From Schaalia sp. HMT-172 (lineage in GTDB: Bacteria > Actinomycetota > Actinomycetes > Actinomycetales > Actinomycetaceae): a stretch of DNA of 64,000 bases. Positions 1 to 9,700 of the stretch are shown here, one piece after another. The stretch's first letter is position 1; the number at the start of each line of letters is the position of its first letter. A model generated the notes under the pieces. That model saw only the letters and a program-made list of their open reading frames with translations, was not told the origin of the DNA and ran no database searches. A program made the position numbers and the translations under genes. The DNA is taken from the NCBI RefSeq assembly GCF_030644365.1, contig NZ_CP130058.1, forward strand, positions 124,001 through 188,000, in the 5' to 3' direction.

Positions 1-1
1 C

Positions 2-1057
2 CCGGGCCTGACCCTCATCGTGGGCGGCGGCTACCACGGCAAATCCACCCTCCTGGAGGCCATCGCCCAGGGCGTCTACGCGCACGTGCCCGGCGACGGC
101 CGCGAACTCGTCGCCACCGACCCCACCGCCACGAAGGTGCGCGCCGCCGACGGGCGAGCCGTCACCGGCGTCGACATCTCACCCTTCATCACCCACCTGC
201 CCGGCGGCGCCGACACCACGTCGTTTTCCACCGAGAACGCCTCCGGCTCCACCTCGCAGGCCGCCTCCATCATCGAATCCCTCGAGCTGGGCGCGCGCAC
301 GCTCCTCATCGACGAAGACACCTCCGCCACCAACCTCCTCATCCGCGACACCCGCATGCGCGACCTCGTCGCCGCCGAGAAGGAACCCATCACGCCCCTC
401 GTCGACCGCGTCACCTCCCTCACCGAGGCCGGGGTCTCCCTCATCATGGTCGTCGGCGGCTCCGGCGCCTTCCTCGACGCCGCCGACCGGGTCCTCATGA
501 TGGACAACTACCACTGCCTCGACGTCACCTCCCGCGCGCGCGAGGTCGTCGCCGACCTGCCGCGCCCCCGCACCGACGCCCCAACCTCCTGGGAGGCCGC
601 ACCCCGCGTGCCCGCCGCTAAGGCCCGCGTGGACCGCCCGCGCACCAAGGCCTCGGGCACGACCGTGTTGACGATCGACCGTTCGACCGTCGACATTTCC
701 GACGTCGCCGCCGTCGTTGACCCCGGGCAGGCCGAGGCCATCGCCTGGTGCGTGCGCGGCGTCCTCGAGGAGATGGCCGGCAAGCAGTCGATGCCCGACC
801 TCATGGCCAAGCTCGGCCGACGCCTCGCTTCCGAGGGCCTGGACGCCGTCTGCAAGTTCGGCGCCCGCCCCTACCCGGCGTTCCTGGCGCGCCCGCGCCT
901 CATCGACGTGGGCGCCGCCATCAACCGCTACCGCGGCCTGTCCCTGCGCGAGCCGCGCGAGGCGGGGGAGGCGGACGATCCGCGCGAGGCTGGCCAGGTG
1001 GGCGCGGCGCGCGAGGCGGGCCAGGTGGACGATCCGCGCGAGGCGGTCGAGTCGTAG
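2..1057 (+). CDS. ABC-class P-loop ATPase (COG3044-like), 5' end outside window
   Basis: The reading frame is open from base 2, so the N-terminus lies before the window; an internal GTG at 20 is not the true start. The visible part begins with a Walker A motif (GGGYHGKSTLL) and continues through a TLLIDEDTSATNLLIRD segment that fits Walker B of the 'predicted ATPase of the ABC class' family, in which GG-x-HGKSTLL is characteristic. A further IMVVGGSGAFLDAADRV stretch and a C-terminal helical domain follow, as in that family. The biochemical role of the family is poorly defined, so none is assigned. The last 35 residues are an acidic/Arg repeat (EADDPREAG, QVDDPREA) that looks like expansion of a short DNA repeat. 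The gene is followed by two 107-bp elements. Confidence 0.8.
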   Translation, partial: PGLTLIVGGGYHGKSTLLEAIAQGVYAHVPGDGRELVATDPTATKVRAADGRAVTGVDISPFITHLPGGADTTSFSTENASGSTSQAASIIESLELGARTLLIDEDTSATNLLIRDTRMRDLVAAEKEPITPLVDRVTSLTEAGVSLIMVVGGSGAFLDAADRVLMMDNYHCLDVTSRAREVVADLPRPRTDAPTSWEAAPRVPAAKARVDRPRTKASGTTVLTIDRSTVDISDVAAVVDPGQAEAIAWCVRGVLEEMAGKQSMPDLMAKLGRRLASEGLDAVCKFGARPYPAFLARPRLIDVGAAINRYRGLSLREPREAGEADDPREAGQVGAAREAGQVDDPREAVES

Positions 1058-1120
1058 CCGCTTGCGGCCGGACGCCGGGGCCACCCTCCACGCCAGTGGC
1101 GCCTGGTGTGCGCTCGGCAA

Positions 1121-1230
1121 TTTCGCACGTAATTCCCATGTAAACCTTTCAGACATTGAATTGGCATCGTTGGAATTGCAGCGATTCCGGAGATAATTGA
1201 AAGTTCAGGCAATCGAATTGCATGCGAAAT
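1121..1230 (+). repeat. 107-bp family element R1 (hybrid ends)
   Basis: Intergenic element in forward orientation. The left end is of the ACGTAATT type and the right end of the GCATGC type, so the termini do not match; all other copies have matching ends. Inside are a decayed TTTCAGACATTGAA hairpin and CGTTGGAATTGCAGCG. It shares its left flank (GTGCGCTCGGCA) with R2. Confidence 0.85.
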
Positions 1231-1302
1231 TTCGGGTATGTGTCTCTGTCGTCACTCCTGGGTGCTGCAGTCGGGCCAGCGCGGCTATTGTGCGCTCGGC
1301 AT

Positions 1303-1410
1303 TTTCGCACGTAATTCCCCCGCGACTATTTCAAACTTTGAATTCAGGCCGTTGGAATTGCAACGTTTGTGGGGCTAATTAAAAACTGACCAAGCGAAAT
1401 TACGTGCGAC
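1303..1410 (+). repeat. 107-bp family element R2
   Basis: Forward copy with both ends of the ACGTAATT type. It contains TTTCAAACTTTGAA and CGTTGGAATTGCAACG. It lies downstream of the DUF559 gene stop and pairs with R3 on the other side of that gene. Confidence 0.9.
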
Positions 1411-1418
1411 TTTTGTGA

Positions 1419-1507
1419 TGTGTGCTCAAAGTGCAGTCCACTTCGGTGGAAATTGGCACTTTTGGGGTGTTTTGGGCGAGGTGGTCTACGGTTTGGGCAC
1501 ACTGCGG
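1419..1507 (+). repeat. 89-bp direct repeat, copy A
   Basis: Begins TGTGTGCTCAAAGTGCAG and ends GGGCACACTGCGG. A near-identical copy lies at 2746-2834, so the two flank the DUF559 gene in direct orientation. Confidence 0.9.
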
Positions 1508-1703
1508 TTGAAACCGGAGCCGGGGGCGGGCTCGGGCCGGTCTCAGGGACCTATACGCTCGACTGAGGGTGGATGGAGCGCAAGCCTTGCCCAGGCCTCG
1601 TCCTTGGGTGCATGACGTATTCTTCCCCGGACCCCGGACTCCGGACCCCGGACCCCGGACCCCGGACTGAAGCTTGTCCGGTGCGACAACCGAGACGTGC
1701 GGC
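1508..1703. other. Intergenic remainder with 7-bp tandem repeat
   Basis: No gene is seen here. Bases 1626-1669 are a tandem array of a 7-bp CCGGACC unit. A copy of the recurrent CAGGCCTCGTCC motif lies near 1592-1603. Confidence 0.6.
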
Positions 1704-2711
1704 TTACTGGCCACCGAGGAGCGTGCGGATCTGCCCGAGGATCTCATCGGGATGTGCGAGCGCCTCCCACCGAAATCGTCGGATTTGCCATCCCTGGGCT
1801 TCGAGCAGGCGCTGGCGGCGCTCCTCGGCTTCGATCGACCGGTGGACGGAATCGACGTCGGAGCCGTACTTGCCACGGCCGTCGAACTCGATGCCGATGC
1901 GCGCCTCCGGCACTGCGATGTCGATGAAGTACCACTTGCCGGAAGCCGACACCGGATACTGTGTCTCCAGCCCCGATAGTCCCCCGCAGATCAGGAGATA
2001 GAGCAGTCGAGACTCTCCCACGCTGTCGCAGCCCGCATCCGCGTGAGTGAGCACCCAGCGGGCGGAAGTCACGTTCCTCGTTCCCTGACCCGAGGAACCG
2101 ATCATGCGCTGCAAACGGGCGCGGTTAACCTCCTCGCGTTGGCGTGAATCGTCCCGGTAGAAACGCCGGTATCGCGCCAGTTCGTGCAGGCCCGCGCAGG
2201 CGACGACAAATGCTTCCTCCTGGTCGAGTGCTAACGCGCAGTCAATGATCGTGTCCTCGAGCGTTGCCCCCATGAGGTCCCCGTCGTAGCGATTCATCGC
2301 TGGTGATCGTCCCCCTCGCGGCCGGTGCGGGCGGACCGTGACGGCCGGAACATGGAGGTGGCCCGCGTGAATCTCGGGAAGCGTGACCGGACGCGGGTGA
2401 TGGTCCGAGGTCGTGGTGACGTGCAGCGGATGCTCGTGCAGAAGCGGTAAGTCACGGAGCCACGCGGCGGTGGGGCCGGATGCGATCAGGTGCGGGTGCC
2501 TGTACTGAAGGGCCAGTAGCCGCGCCAGATCGACGGCCACGCTCGGGGCAGGATGCGTGGTGATTGCCTCGGAGTCGAGGTAGTAGCCGGGAGCGATCCT
2601 CACGAGTTCGCCTCGTTGCGCGCGACGAGCCAGTTCCCGGCGCGCGCCGTTATCCCTGTTCGCAGTTGTGTGTGCGTGCTCCGCAAGGGTGCGGACCGCA
2701 GATGCATCCAT
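1704..2711 (-). CDS. AbiEi-like winged-helix / DUF559 (PD-(D/E)XK-type) protein
   Basis: 335 aa. The start is placed at ATG 2711 because AAGGAG lies just upstream (about 2716-2723) and the open frame before it runs into the flanking 89-bp repeat. The N-terminal half (ARRELARRAQRGELVRIAPGYY) has the helix-turn-helix and 'G-x-Y' pattern of AbiEi-type antitoxins. The C-terminal third (YFIDIAVPEARIGIEFDG, then RRQRLLEAQGWQIRRFRW) matches the DUF559 nuclease-like fold, with acidic residues in IDIAVPE and IEFDG and a late 'GW-x-(I/V)-x-R-(F/Y)' strand. No toxin partner adjoins it. It is bracketed by repeats R2/R3 and by an 89-bp direct repeat, as a cassette would be. It could be an orphan antitoxin, a repair-type nuclease or a domesticated fusion of both. 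Confidence 0.8.
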   Translation of the reverse strand: MDASAVRTLAEHAHTTANRDNGARRELARRAQRGELVRIAPGYYLDSEAITTHPAPSVAVDLARLLALQYRHPHLIASGPTAAWLRDLPLLHEHPLHVTTTSDHHPRPVTLPEIHAGHLHVPAVTVRPHRPRGGRSPAMNRYDGDLMGATLEDTIIDCALALDQEEAFVVACAGLHELARYRRFYRDDSRQREEVNRARLQRMIGSSGQGTRNVTSARWVLTHADAGCDSVGESRLLYLLICGGLSGLETQYPVSASGKWYFIDIAVPEARIGIEFDGRGKYGSDVDSVHRSIEAEERRQRLLEAQGWQIRRFRWEALAHPDEILGQIRTLLGGQ

Positions 2712-2745
2712 TGTGGTCTCCTTTGACTTGCCTTCAATTGTAGGG

Positions 2746-2834
2746 TGTGTGCTCAAAGTGCAGTCCACTTCGGTGGAAATGGGCATTTTTGGGGTGTTTC
2801 AGGCGAGGTGGTCTACGGTTTGGGCACACTGCGG
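2746..2834 (+). repeat. 89-bp direct repeat, copy B
   Basis: Second copy of the 1419-1507 sequence with a few substitutions. It lies immediately upstream of the DUF559 gene and so covers its promoter region. Confidence 0.9.
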
Positions 2835-2926
2835 GCGAGGTGCGCGGGGCGGTCTCCGTGATGCGCCGGGCGGCCTAGCTTTCGGCTGCCCGCTCTGCCC
2901 CGGCCTCGGCATGGTTTCCCAAAAAT

Positions 2927-3033
2927 GTCGCACGTAATTCCCATGTAAACCTTTCAAACATTGAATAGGCGTCGTTGGAATTGCAACGTTTGTGGGGCTA
3001 ATTAAAAACTGACCAAGGGAAATTACGTGCGAG
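2927..3033 (+). repeat. 107-bp family element R3
   Basis: Forward copy with ACGTAATT-type ends (GTCGCACGTAATTCCC and AATTACGTGCGAG). The left flank GGTTTCCCAAAAATG is the conserved long flank of the family. The sequence after it (about 3034-3065) resembles that after R1. Confidence 0.9.
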
Positions 3034-3276
3034 ATTTTGTATATGTGTGTCTGCCATCACTCCTGGAGGTCTGTGGGGTGTGTCCGCAGGCACCGCAGCC
3101 GGCCCTGCCCACGGGCGGCGTGGTCAGCACCAACAAACCCGCAAGCACCGGGAATTTCGGTCGCGCCCCTGGTGTAGGGCGACTGAGCGTCCCCGAGTGT
3201 ACCCCGGGTGGCCTCGGGGACGAATCAGGGGAAACCTCCGTAGCGGTGACGCGCACCGCAGGCGCACCATGGATGC

Positions 3277-4044
3277 ATGAACACGAACACGACAATCGCG
3301 CAGGCCCCCGTGGCCGACCAGGGGGCCCCGGCCTCGTCCATCGTCCGACTCCAGGGCGTCTCCAAGATCTACGGAAGCGGCGACGCACAGGTGCGCGCCC
3401 TCGACGACGTGAGCGTCGGCTTTGGCGCCGGTGAATTCACCGCCATCATGGGCCCCTCCGGCTCCGGCAAGTCCACGATGATGCACATCCTCGCCGGCCT
3501 CGACGCCCCCACCTCCGGGCATGTCTTCGTCGAAGACACCGACATCACCACCCTGAAAGACACCGCGCTGACGAAGCTGCGCCGCGACCGCATCGGCTTC
3601 GTTTTCCAGTCCTTCAACCTGGTGCCCACCCTGGACGCCCGCGCCAACATCCTCCTGCCGATGCGCCTGGCCGGGGCCACCCCCGAGAAGGAATGGTTCG
3701 ACCTCATCGTCGCCTCCCTGGGCATCGCGGACCGACTGAGTCACCGCCCCTCCGAGATGTCCGGCGGCCAGCAGCAGCGCGTCGCCGTCGCCCGCGCCCT
3801 CATGAGCCGCCCCGCCGTCATCGTCGCGGACGAGCCCACCGGCAACCTCGACTCACACTCGACCGCCGAGGTCATGGACCTGCTGCGCCGCGCCGTCGAC
3901 GAACTCGGCCAGAGCGTCATCATGGTCACCCACGACACCTCCACCGCCGCCTATGCGGACCGCGTCCTCGTGTGCCGCGACGGACGCATCGTCTCCGACC
4001 TGCGCGACGTCACTGCCGACTCCCTGACCGCGGCGCTGCGCTGA
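3277..4044 (+). CDS. ABC transporter ATP-binding protein (MacB/LolD type)
   Basis: 255 aa. This is the nucleotide-binding subunit of a FtsX-type ABC system. Walker A GPSGSGKST is at residues 59-67, Q-loop FVFQSFN near 109-114, signature MSGGQQQR at 161-168, Walker B VIVADEPTGNLDS at 181-193 and the switch His in VTHDTS. The QSFNLVPTLDA and EPTGNLDS wording is typical of the LolD/MacB/SalX family, which handles lipoproteins, peptides or mechanotransmission rather than classical import. The ATG at 3277 is the first plausible start. The permease gene begins 29 nt after the stop, so the two form one transcription unit. The substrate is unknown. Bases 3325-3338 within the gene are an exact copy of the recurrent 14-mer (reverse orientation). 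Confidence 0.92.
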   Translation: MNTNTTIAQAPVADQGAPASSIVRLQGVSKIYGSGDAQVRALDDVSVGFGAGEFTAIMGPSGSGKSTMMHILAGLDAPTSGHVFVEDTDITTLKDTALTKLRRDRIGFVFQSFNLVPTLDARANILLPMRLAGATPEKEWFDLIVASLGIADRLSHRPSEMSGGQQQRVAVARALMSRPAVIVADEPTGNLDSHSTAEVMDLLRRAVDELGQSVIMVTHDTSTAAYADRVLVCRDGRIVSDLRDVTADSLTAALR

Positions 4045-4073
4045 ACGCGCGCCCACTCCCCAAGGCTCACCTC

Positions 4074-6608
4074 ATGTCTGCAACACACTCACTCCTGCGC
4101 GCAAACCTGCGCTCCCACGGCCGCCGCTACATCTCCACCGGCCTGGCCGTCGCCATCTCTACGGCCTTCATCGTCATCACCCTCATCGTCATGACGGGGA
4201 TGACCTCGGGCCTGACCTCCAGCGTCTACCAGCAGTACCGCGGCGGCACGATCGTCGTCTCCCAAGACAAGGACGCGCCTGAGGGCGCCATCGAAAGCGC
4301 CGAAAAAGCCCTGGCAGCAACCAGCGGTGTCACCGCCATCAAGCACATGGCTCAGTGGCCCGCCGACGCCCAAACCGACGCGACGCGCGCCGGCCTCTAC
4401 GTGTCGCCGCTGGCCCCCAAGCCCTTCGCGGACCTCGACCTGAGCGCCGGAACCGCCCCGACTGCCGACGACCAGATCGCCATCCCCGAGCACACGGCCT
4501 TGACCCTCTCTCTGAAGGTCGGCGACACCGTCCGCGTGCGCGCCGGATTCACCGAGGGCGACTACCGCACCCTCACCATCGTCGGCACCACCCGCTCGAA
4601 CACGATCAGCATGGGCATCCCCGCCTCTTACGTGACCGACGGCGGCTTCTCCGCGATCTTCGGAACGACCGCCTCCGGGCAGTTCATCGTCGCGACTTCC
4701 GGAGCGGATGCGGACAGCAACGCAAACCCTCCCAGCGCCACCCAGGACGAGTGGGTGGCGAGAGCAAACTCCGCGCTCAGCGGCATCTCGGGCGTGACCG
4801 TGACCAGCGTGCACAAGGCAATCCAGGACGACCTCAACCAGGCGCGCCTGGGAGCGTCCGTGACGATGGGAATCATGCTGATCTTCCCGGCGATCGCGGC
4901 GCTCGTGGCCTCTATCGTCGTCTCCTCGACATTCCGAGTGGTGCTCACGCAGCGCACCCGCGAACTGGCGCTACTGCGCACGCTGGGAGCGACCAGGCGA
5001 CAGGTCCGCTCGCTCGTGACCCGCGAGGCCCTCGCGATCGGAGCGATCTCGTCCGCGATTGGCGTCGCACTCGGCTGGCTGATTGGCGCGCTCGCGGAGG
5101 CGGGCACCGGCCTGGCCTCTAGCGTCGTCGCGGCACTGGCGGGGGCCTCCGTCTGGCAGCTCGCGTTCACGTGGCTCGGTGCCACCCTGTTCACGACCCT
5201 GGTCGGCGTCTTCCCGGCCCGCGCCGCCTCCCGCGTCGCGCCCGTCGCCGCCCTCGCCCCCGTGAACGAGGCCGGGGCCGCCGCCCGCAAGAAGCACACC
5301 GTCCGCTTCATCATCGGTGCGCTCATCGCGGTGGCCGGGTGCGGAGCTGTGGCCCTCGCGTGGTGCTCGGATAGTGGCGGCACGAAATTCCTTGGGGCTT
5401 TCGCCGGGTCGCTCCTGGCCCTCCTCGGCGCGCTGCTCGTCGCCTCCGTGCTGCTGCCCGCCCTCACCCGTGCGTTCGGCGCAGCCTTCCCGGGCACCCT
5501 GTCCGCCATGGCCCGCGAGAACACGATGCGCAACCCCGGCCGCACCTCCGCGACCGGCACCGCGATCATCATCGGCGTGACCCTGGTCGTCACCATCATC
5601 GTCGGCGCCGCCTCCGTGCGCACCACCCTGACCAACGCCGTCAACGACGCTCGCCCCTTCGACCTCATGGCGGTGTCCACAGATGGGGCGATCACCGACG
5701 ACCAGCAGGCCGCCATCGCGGCCACCGACGGCGTCGCCGCCACCGTCGCCCAGTACGCCGCCCCCGGCACCCTGACGACCACCTCGGGCGCGCCCGCCTA
5801 CGCTCCCGGTGAGGGAGCGGGCTCGGAGGACGAGGCCCAGGCCTCGTCGGTCATGATCACCGGAGAACCCGACTACACGGGCGTCACCCACTCGACCGTC
5901 ACCCAGCTGGGCGATGGTCAGGTGCGCGTCGGCGACGAGGCCCTGGCCGGGCAGACGCTGCGCCTGTGCGCCGACACGTGCGTGGACCTGAGCGCCACCT
6001 ACGACAAGAACGGCAGCGTCGGGGAGGCCCAGGTCTCCGAGAAGACCCTTCGGTCTATCGCGACGTCGCTTGAGCGTCAGGCGATCATCATCAAGATGGC
6101 CGACGGGGCCGACGCCGAGACCGTCCAGGCCGCGCTGCTCAAGGACTCGCACCTGAGCGTCAACGGCTCCGCGCTGGAGCGCCAGACGTACACCAAGATC
6201 ATCGACCGGCTGATGCTCGTCCTCGTCGGGCTGCTCGGCGTGTCCGTCCTGGTGTCCCTGGTGGGCGTGGCCAACACGCTGTCCCTGTCGGTCGCCGAAC
6301 GCACCCGCGAGAACGGGCTGCTGCGGGCGCTCGGCCTGACGCGCCGCCAGATGAAGAGCCTCCTCGCCCTCGAGGCGCTGTTCCTATCGCTGACCGGCGC
6401 GCTCATCGGCGTCGGCATGGGCGTCGCCTTCGGGTGGGTCGGCGTGATGAGCCTGCCGATTGACGGGGCCACCCCCGTGCTGAGCGTGCCATGGCTGCAG
6501 CTGGTCGGCGTGTGCGTCGTGGCCATCGTGTCTGCGCTGATCGCCTCCTGGCTGCCCGGCCGCCGCGCCGCGAAGGTCAGCCACTCGGAGGCGCTGGCCA
6601 CGGAGTGA
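4074..6608 (+). CDS. FtsX-like ABC transporter permease (two FtsX domains)
   Basis: 844 aa from ATG 4074; the open frame extends upstream but overlaps the ATPase gene. An N-terminal membrane segment (STGLAVAISTAFIVITLIVM) is followed by an extracytoplasmic MacB-like domain and a first three-helix FtsX block (IMLIFPAIAALVASIVVSS... ELALLRTLGATRRQVRSL). A second ectodomain and a second FtsX block (LVLVGLLGVSVLVSLVGV... NGLLRALGLTRRQMKSLL) end the protein. The duplicated 'LLR-(T/A)-LG-x-TRRQ' coupling motif contacts the ATPase in this family. Its length fits the roughly 800-aa two-domain actinobacterial permeases. It is convergent with the adhesin gene across a shared hairpin. Confidence 0.92.
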   Translation: MSATHSLLRANLRSHGRRYISTGLAVAISTAFIVITLIVMTGMTSGLTSSVYQQYRGGTIVVSQDKDAPEGAIESAEKALAATSGVTAIKHMAQWPADAQTDATRAGLYVSPLAPKPFADLDLSAGTAPTADDQIAIPEHTALTLSLKVGDTVRVRAGFTEGDYRTLTIVGTTRSNTISMGIPASYVTDGGFSAIFGTTASGQFIVATSGADADSNANPPSATQDEWVARANSALSGISGVTVTSVHKAIQDDLNQARLGASVTMGIMLIFPAIAALVASIVVSSTFRVVLTQRTRELALLRTLGATRRQVRSLVTREALAIGAISSAIGVALGWLIGALAEAGTGLASSVVAALAGASVWQLAFTWLGATLFTTLVGVFPARAASRVAPVAALAPVNEAGAAARKKHTVRFIIGALIAVAGCGAVALAWCSDSGGTKFLGAFAGSLLALLGALLVASVLLPALTRAFGAAFPGTLSAMARENTMRNPGRTSATGTAIIIGVTLVVTIIVGAASVRTTLTNAVNDARPFDLMAVSTDGAITDDQQAAIAATDGVAATVAQYAAPGTLTTTSGAPAYAPGEGAGSEDEAQASSVMITGEPDYTGVTHSTVTQLGDGQVRVGDEALAGQTLRLCADTCVDLSATYDKNGSVGEAQVSEKTLRSIATSLERQAIIIKMADGADAETVQAALLKDSHLSVNGSALERQTYTKIIDRLMLVLVGLLGVSVLVSLVGVANTLSLSVAERTRENGLLRALGLTRRQMKSLLALEALFLSLTGALIGVGMGVAFGWVGVMSLPIDGATPVLSVPWLQLVGVCVVAIVSALIASWLPGRRAAKVSHSEALATE

Positions 6609-6640
6609 CGCCGGTTGAGTGACGCCGGTTGAGTGACGGG
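6605..6640 (+). repeat. 14-bp tandem repeat at permease stop
   Basis: GAGTGACGCCGGTT occurs about 2.5 times, starting at the permease stop codon, so the stop region itself has been tandemly copied. Confidence 0.75.
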
Positions 6641-6675
6641 CGGGGCGCTGTGGGTGTGGTCCACAGCGCCCCGCC
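6639..6675. terminator. Bidirectional hairpin between convergent genes
   Basis: Perfect 15-bp stem GGCGGGGCGCTGTGG paired with CCACAGCGCCCCGCC across a 7-nt loop. It lies between the stops of the permease (+) and adhesin (-) genes, so it probably ends both transcripts. There is no long U-run on either side, as is common in GC-rich actinobacteria. Confidence 0.75.
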
Positions 6676-6710
6676 TCGCGTTTGTTAGCGTCTCGCGTCA
6701 TCGTCTCGCG

Positions 6711-9700
6711 TCAGGCGGCGCGCTTGCGGGCGGCGCGCCGGGCGGCCAGCGCCGAGGCGATCAGGGCCGCCGAGGCCGCGAGGTACGGGTACAGGCCCGG
6801 CCCGCCGGAGTAGGGGAGCGTCGGGGCCTCCCGGTCGGCCACCATGATGGTCGCCGTGAACTTCCCGTCGATGATCATGCCCTGCACGTCGAGCGTCAGG
6901 TCGTTGTAGCCGGAGTTGTAGACCTGGACGGAGGCCTTCGTCCACTTGTTTTGGTCGAAGATCTCAGTGTCGGGCATGACGTTCGTGCCCGTGCCGTCGC
7001 CCAGCTGAGCGCTGAGCGTGAAGCCGATCGGCTGCGGCAGGAGCAGGTGCCCGTCGGGGGCCTTCGTCTCGACGAGCCAGTACTTCTTGTCCGTCGCCAG
7101 CGTCGTCACCTTCCAGTAGTACGGGAAGGTGCCGGTGTTCGACGCATCCAGGGTCAGGACCGGGGTGGCCGAGCCGTTCACGCGCGGGTCCACGTCGTAG
7201 ATCGCGAACTCGGACCCGGCGAGCGGGTAGTAGGAGTAGCCCTGCGCGTCCACGTACTCGTTGGCGATCTCGGGCCACTGGAGATTCGTGAACTGGCGGC
7301 CCGCCTTCGCGATGACGACCGTTCGCACGCGCACGGGGGCGCACGCCTTGTTGTTGTCCGAGCCGTCCGAATCGCGGTTCGCGGCGGTGACGACCTCGCT
7401 GTACAGGCCGTATCCCGAGCGCGGCGCCCCCAAGTAGCGGCACGAGAAGCGCGACTCGTCCACGTTCGCCGCTTCCGAGCGCGTCACGTTGACGCGCACC
7501 CAGTATTCGCGCGAGGAGTTCGCGGGCAGCGCGTCGCCGTCGGTGATCTGGTAGCGCCCGCCCGCGGCGGCCAGCTCGGTCCCCGCGCCCAGGCCCTCCT
7601 GCGTGGCGGCCACGCGCACCGAGTTGATCGTCAGGCTCGAGGGGAAACCGGGCGCGACCTGCAAGGCGCCCGTGTCCGCATCTAGCGACCCGCTATTCGT
7701 CGCGGTCACCTTGTAATCCACGTCGAAGGTCACCGGCCCATTGCCCCCGTTCGCCACAAGCTCCTGCTTGACGCTCACGTTCGCGCTCTTCGCGTGGTTC
7801 GTGAACGTGCAGTCGATCGTTTGCGCGGCCGCACTGGCCGCCGCCCCGACGCCCGCGAAGTTGACGCTCTTCGTGTCGGTGTCCACGGTCGCGGCCACGG
7901 CCTCGCCCGCGCCGTTCACGCACGAGATCGACTCAAGCGTCCACTGCTCGTCGGGGTCCTCCAGGGTCACGCCGGTTTCCGTGATCGTGAAGTCGGAGTG
8001 GCCCACCAGGAACGCCCGGTACGAGGCCATGGATCCCTTCTTGTCCGCGCCGACGCCGGTGGGGGTGATGGTCTGGTTGAAGGAGCCGCCCTGGACCCAG
8101 CCGGAGACCGCCGTGCCGTCCGGGGTCGTCGACGAGGCCGTGGCACCGGCCGGCGCGTCAACCGCGTCGCGGGTCGCCGTGGAGGTGAAGGTCGCCGACG
8201 GTCCGGTCGCGTAGGTGCGGCCACCGTCCGTGGTGATGACCTTGTGGATGCGCACGTAGCGCTCCTGCGTGATCGAAGCGTACAGGCACGCGAAGCTCAT
8301 GTTGAGTTCCGGCGTGCTCATGGACGTCACCGGCTGCGCGCCCTCCGGGGGAGCGGCCGGGCACGAGGCACTGCGGCCGTTATCCGTGAAGCCCCAGATC
8401 GTCATGCGGTAGCGGATACCGTCCTTCTCCCACACCGTGTCGGGCAGCGTGGAGGTGGAGATGGAGACCGTGTCGTTCGAGGCCGGGGTGCGCAGGGAGA
8501 TATCGACGGCGTCCGGCCAGTCGTTCTCCGCGCGCTGTGCCTTCGCCCAGCCCGCGGTCTGGTTGATGTGGCCCTTCTGGCCCTTGTTGTACAGGTCGTG
8601 CGTGCCGTTGCCCGCGCCGACGTGCTGGGCGCACACGGTCTTACCTGTCAGCCACTGGTCTGTATTGCGGCCCTCCGGGTTGTAGAGGCGCGCCGGACCC
8701 GTGAACTTGCCTCTGATCTTGCGGCGGCTACCGTTCGCGGCCACCGATCCGTCAGGGTTCGTGTCGCACACACTGTTGGCGACGATGGTGTAGGCACCGC
8801 CCGCGCGCGGCACGACCGTGGTCTCCGTGTCGTCCTGGGACTCTTCGATGTCCCACGGGATCGCCCCCTGCATGGCGAAACCGTCACCCTGGATGCGCAG
8901 GTTCAGGTCCCCGTGGAAATACCGCTGCTGGCCAATATCGGTCAGCGTCTTCTGTTGCCTGCCCGTGCCTCGTTCCAAGTTGTTGAAAATCGGGAGGTTG
9001 TTGTTGCGCAGCGTGCCCAGCAGGAAGGGCTTGCCGGCCGCGACCGTGCCCGGCGTGGCCGGCTGGAAGCCCATCGCCGTCTGCTTCCACGGCGCGATCT
9101 TGCCCTGGACGGTGGTCTCGTTGTTGTAGAAGATGACGCCGTTGTCTGCGGGGTTTTCGCCCCACGGTAGCGAGCGCGTCGTATAGCTCCAGTAGCCCTG
9201 CGACGCCAGGGAGGACTCCAGCCACTGGGCGCGCTTCCAGCCTGTCCCGTCCTGCAGCGAGCCGCCCGGCCAGGGGCCCCACTGGTCTAGGGGCTTGACC
9301 CAGCCGTCGCGCGACCACATGTTCGGCTTGTAGGTCTCCATGTAGGCGTATCGGTCCACCTGGTTGCGCGTATCTTCGACCGTGCCGTAGTAGACCAGGC
9401 GGCGGAAGTTGTAGTCCCACACGCCCGGCTCGTCGCCGGGGTCGATGAAGGGGTAGGTGCGCTCGGTGGGCGAATTGTTGACGACCGAGTCCGTGAAGAT
9501 CGAGGCGACGTTGTTGATGGTGAAGGAGGCGCCGCCGGGTTCCTCCGCGGTTTGCGCGGTTTGCGTGGTTTGCGCGGCCTGCGCGGTTTGCGTGGTTTGC
9601 GCGGCCTGCGCGGGGGGCGCCACGACGAGGCCCACCAGGAGTGCCGATGCGCTCGCGGCCCACGCGCGCGCCGCGCGCCGGGCGTGAACGGCCGAGTGGG

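Noticed and set aside
3693-4073. N-terminal extension of the FtsX permease frame
   Set aside because: It would overlap the ABC ATPase gene in another frame, is Arg/Pro-rich and lacks a ribosome site; ATG 4074 gives the family's normal start.
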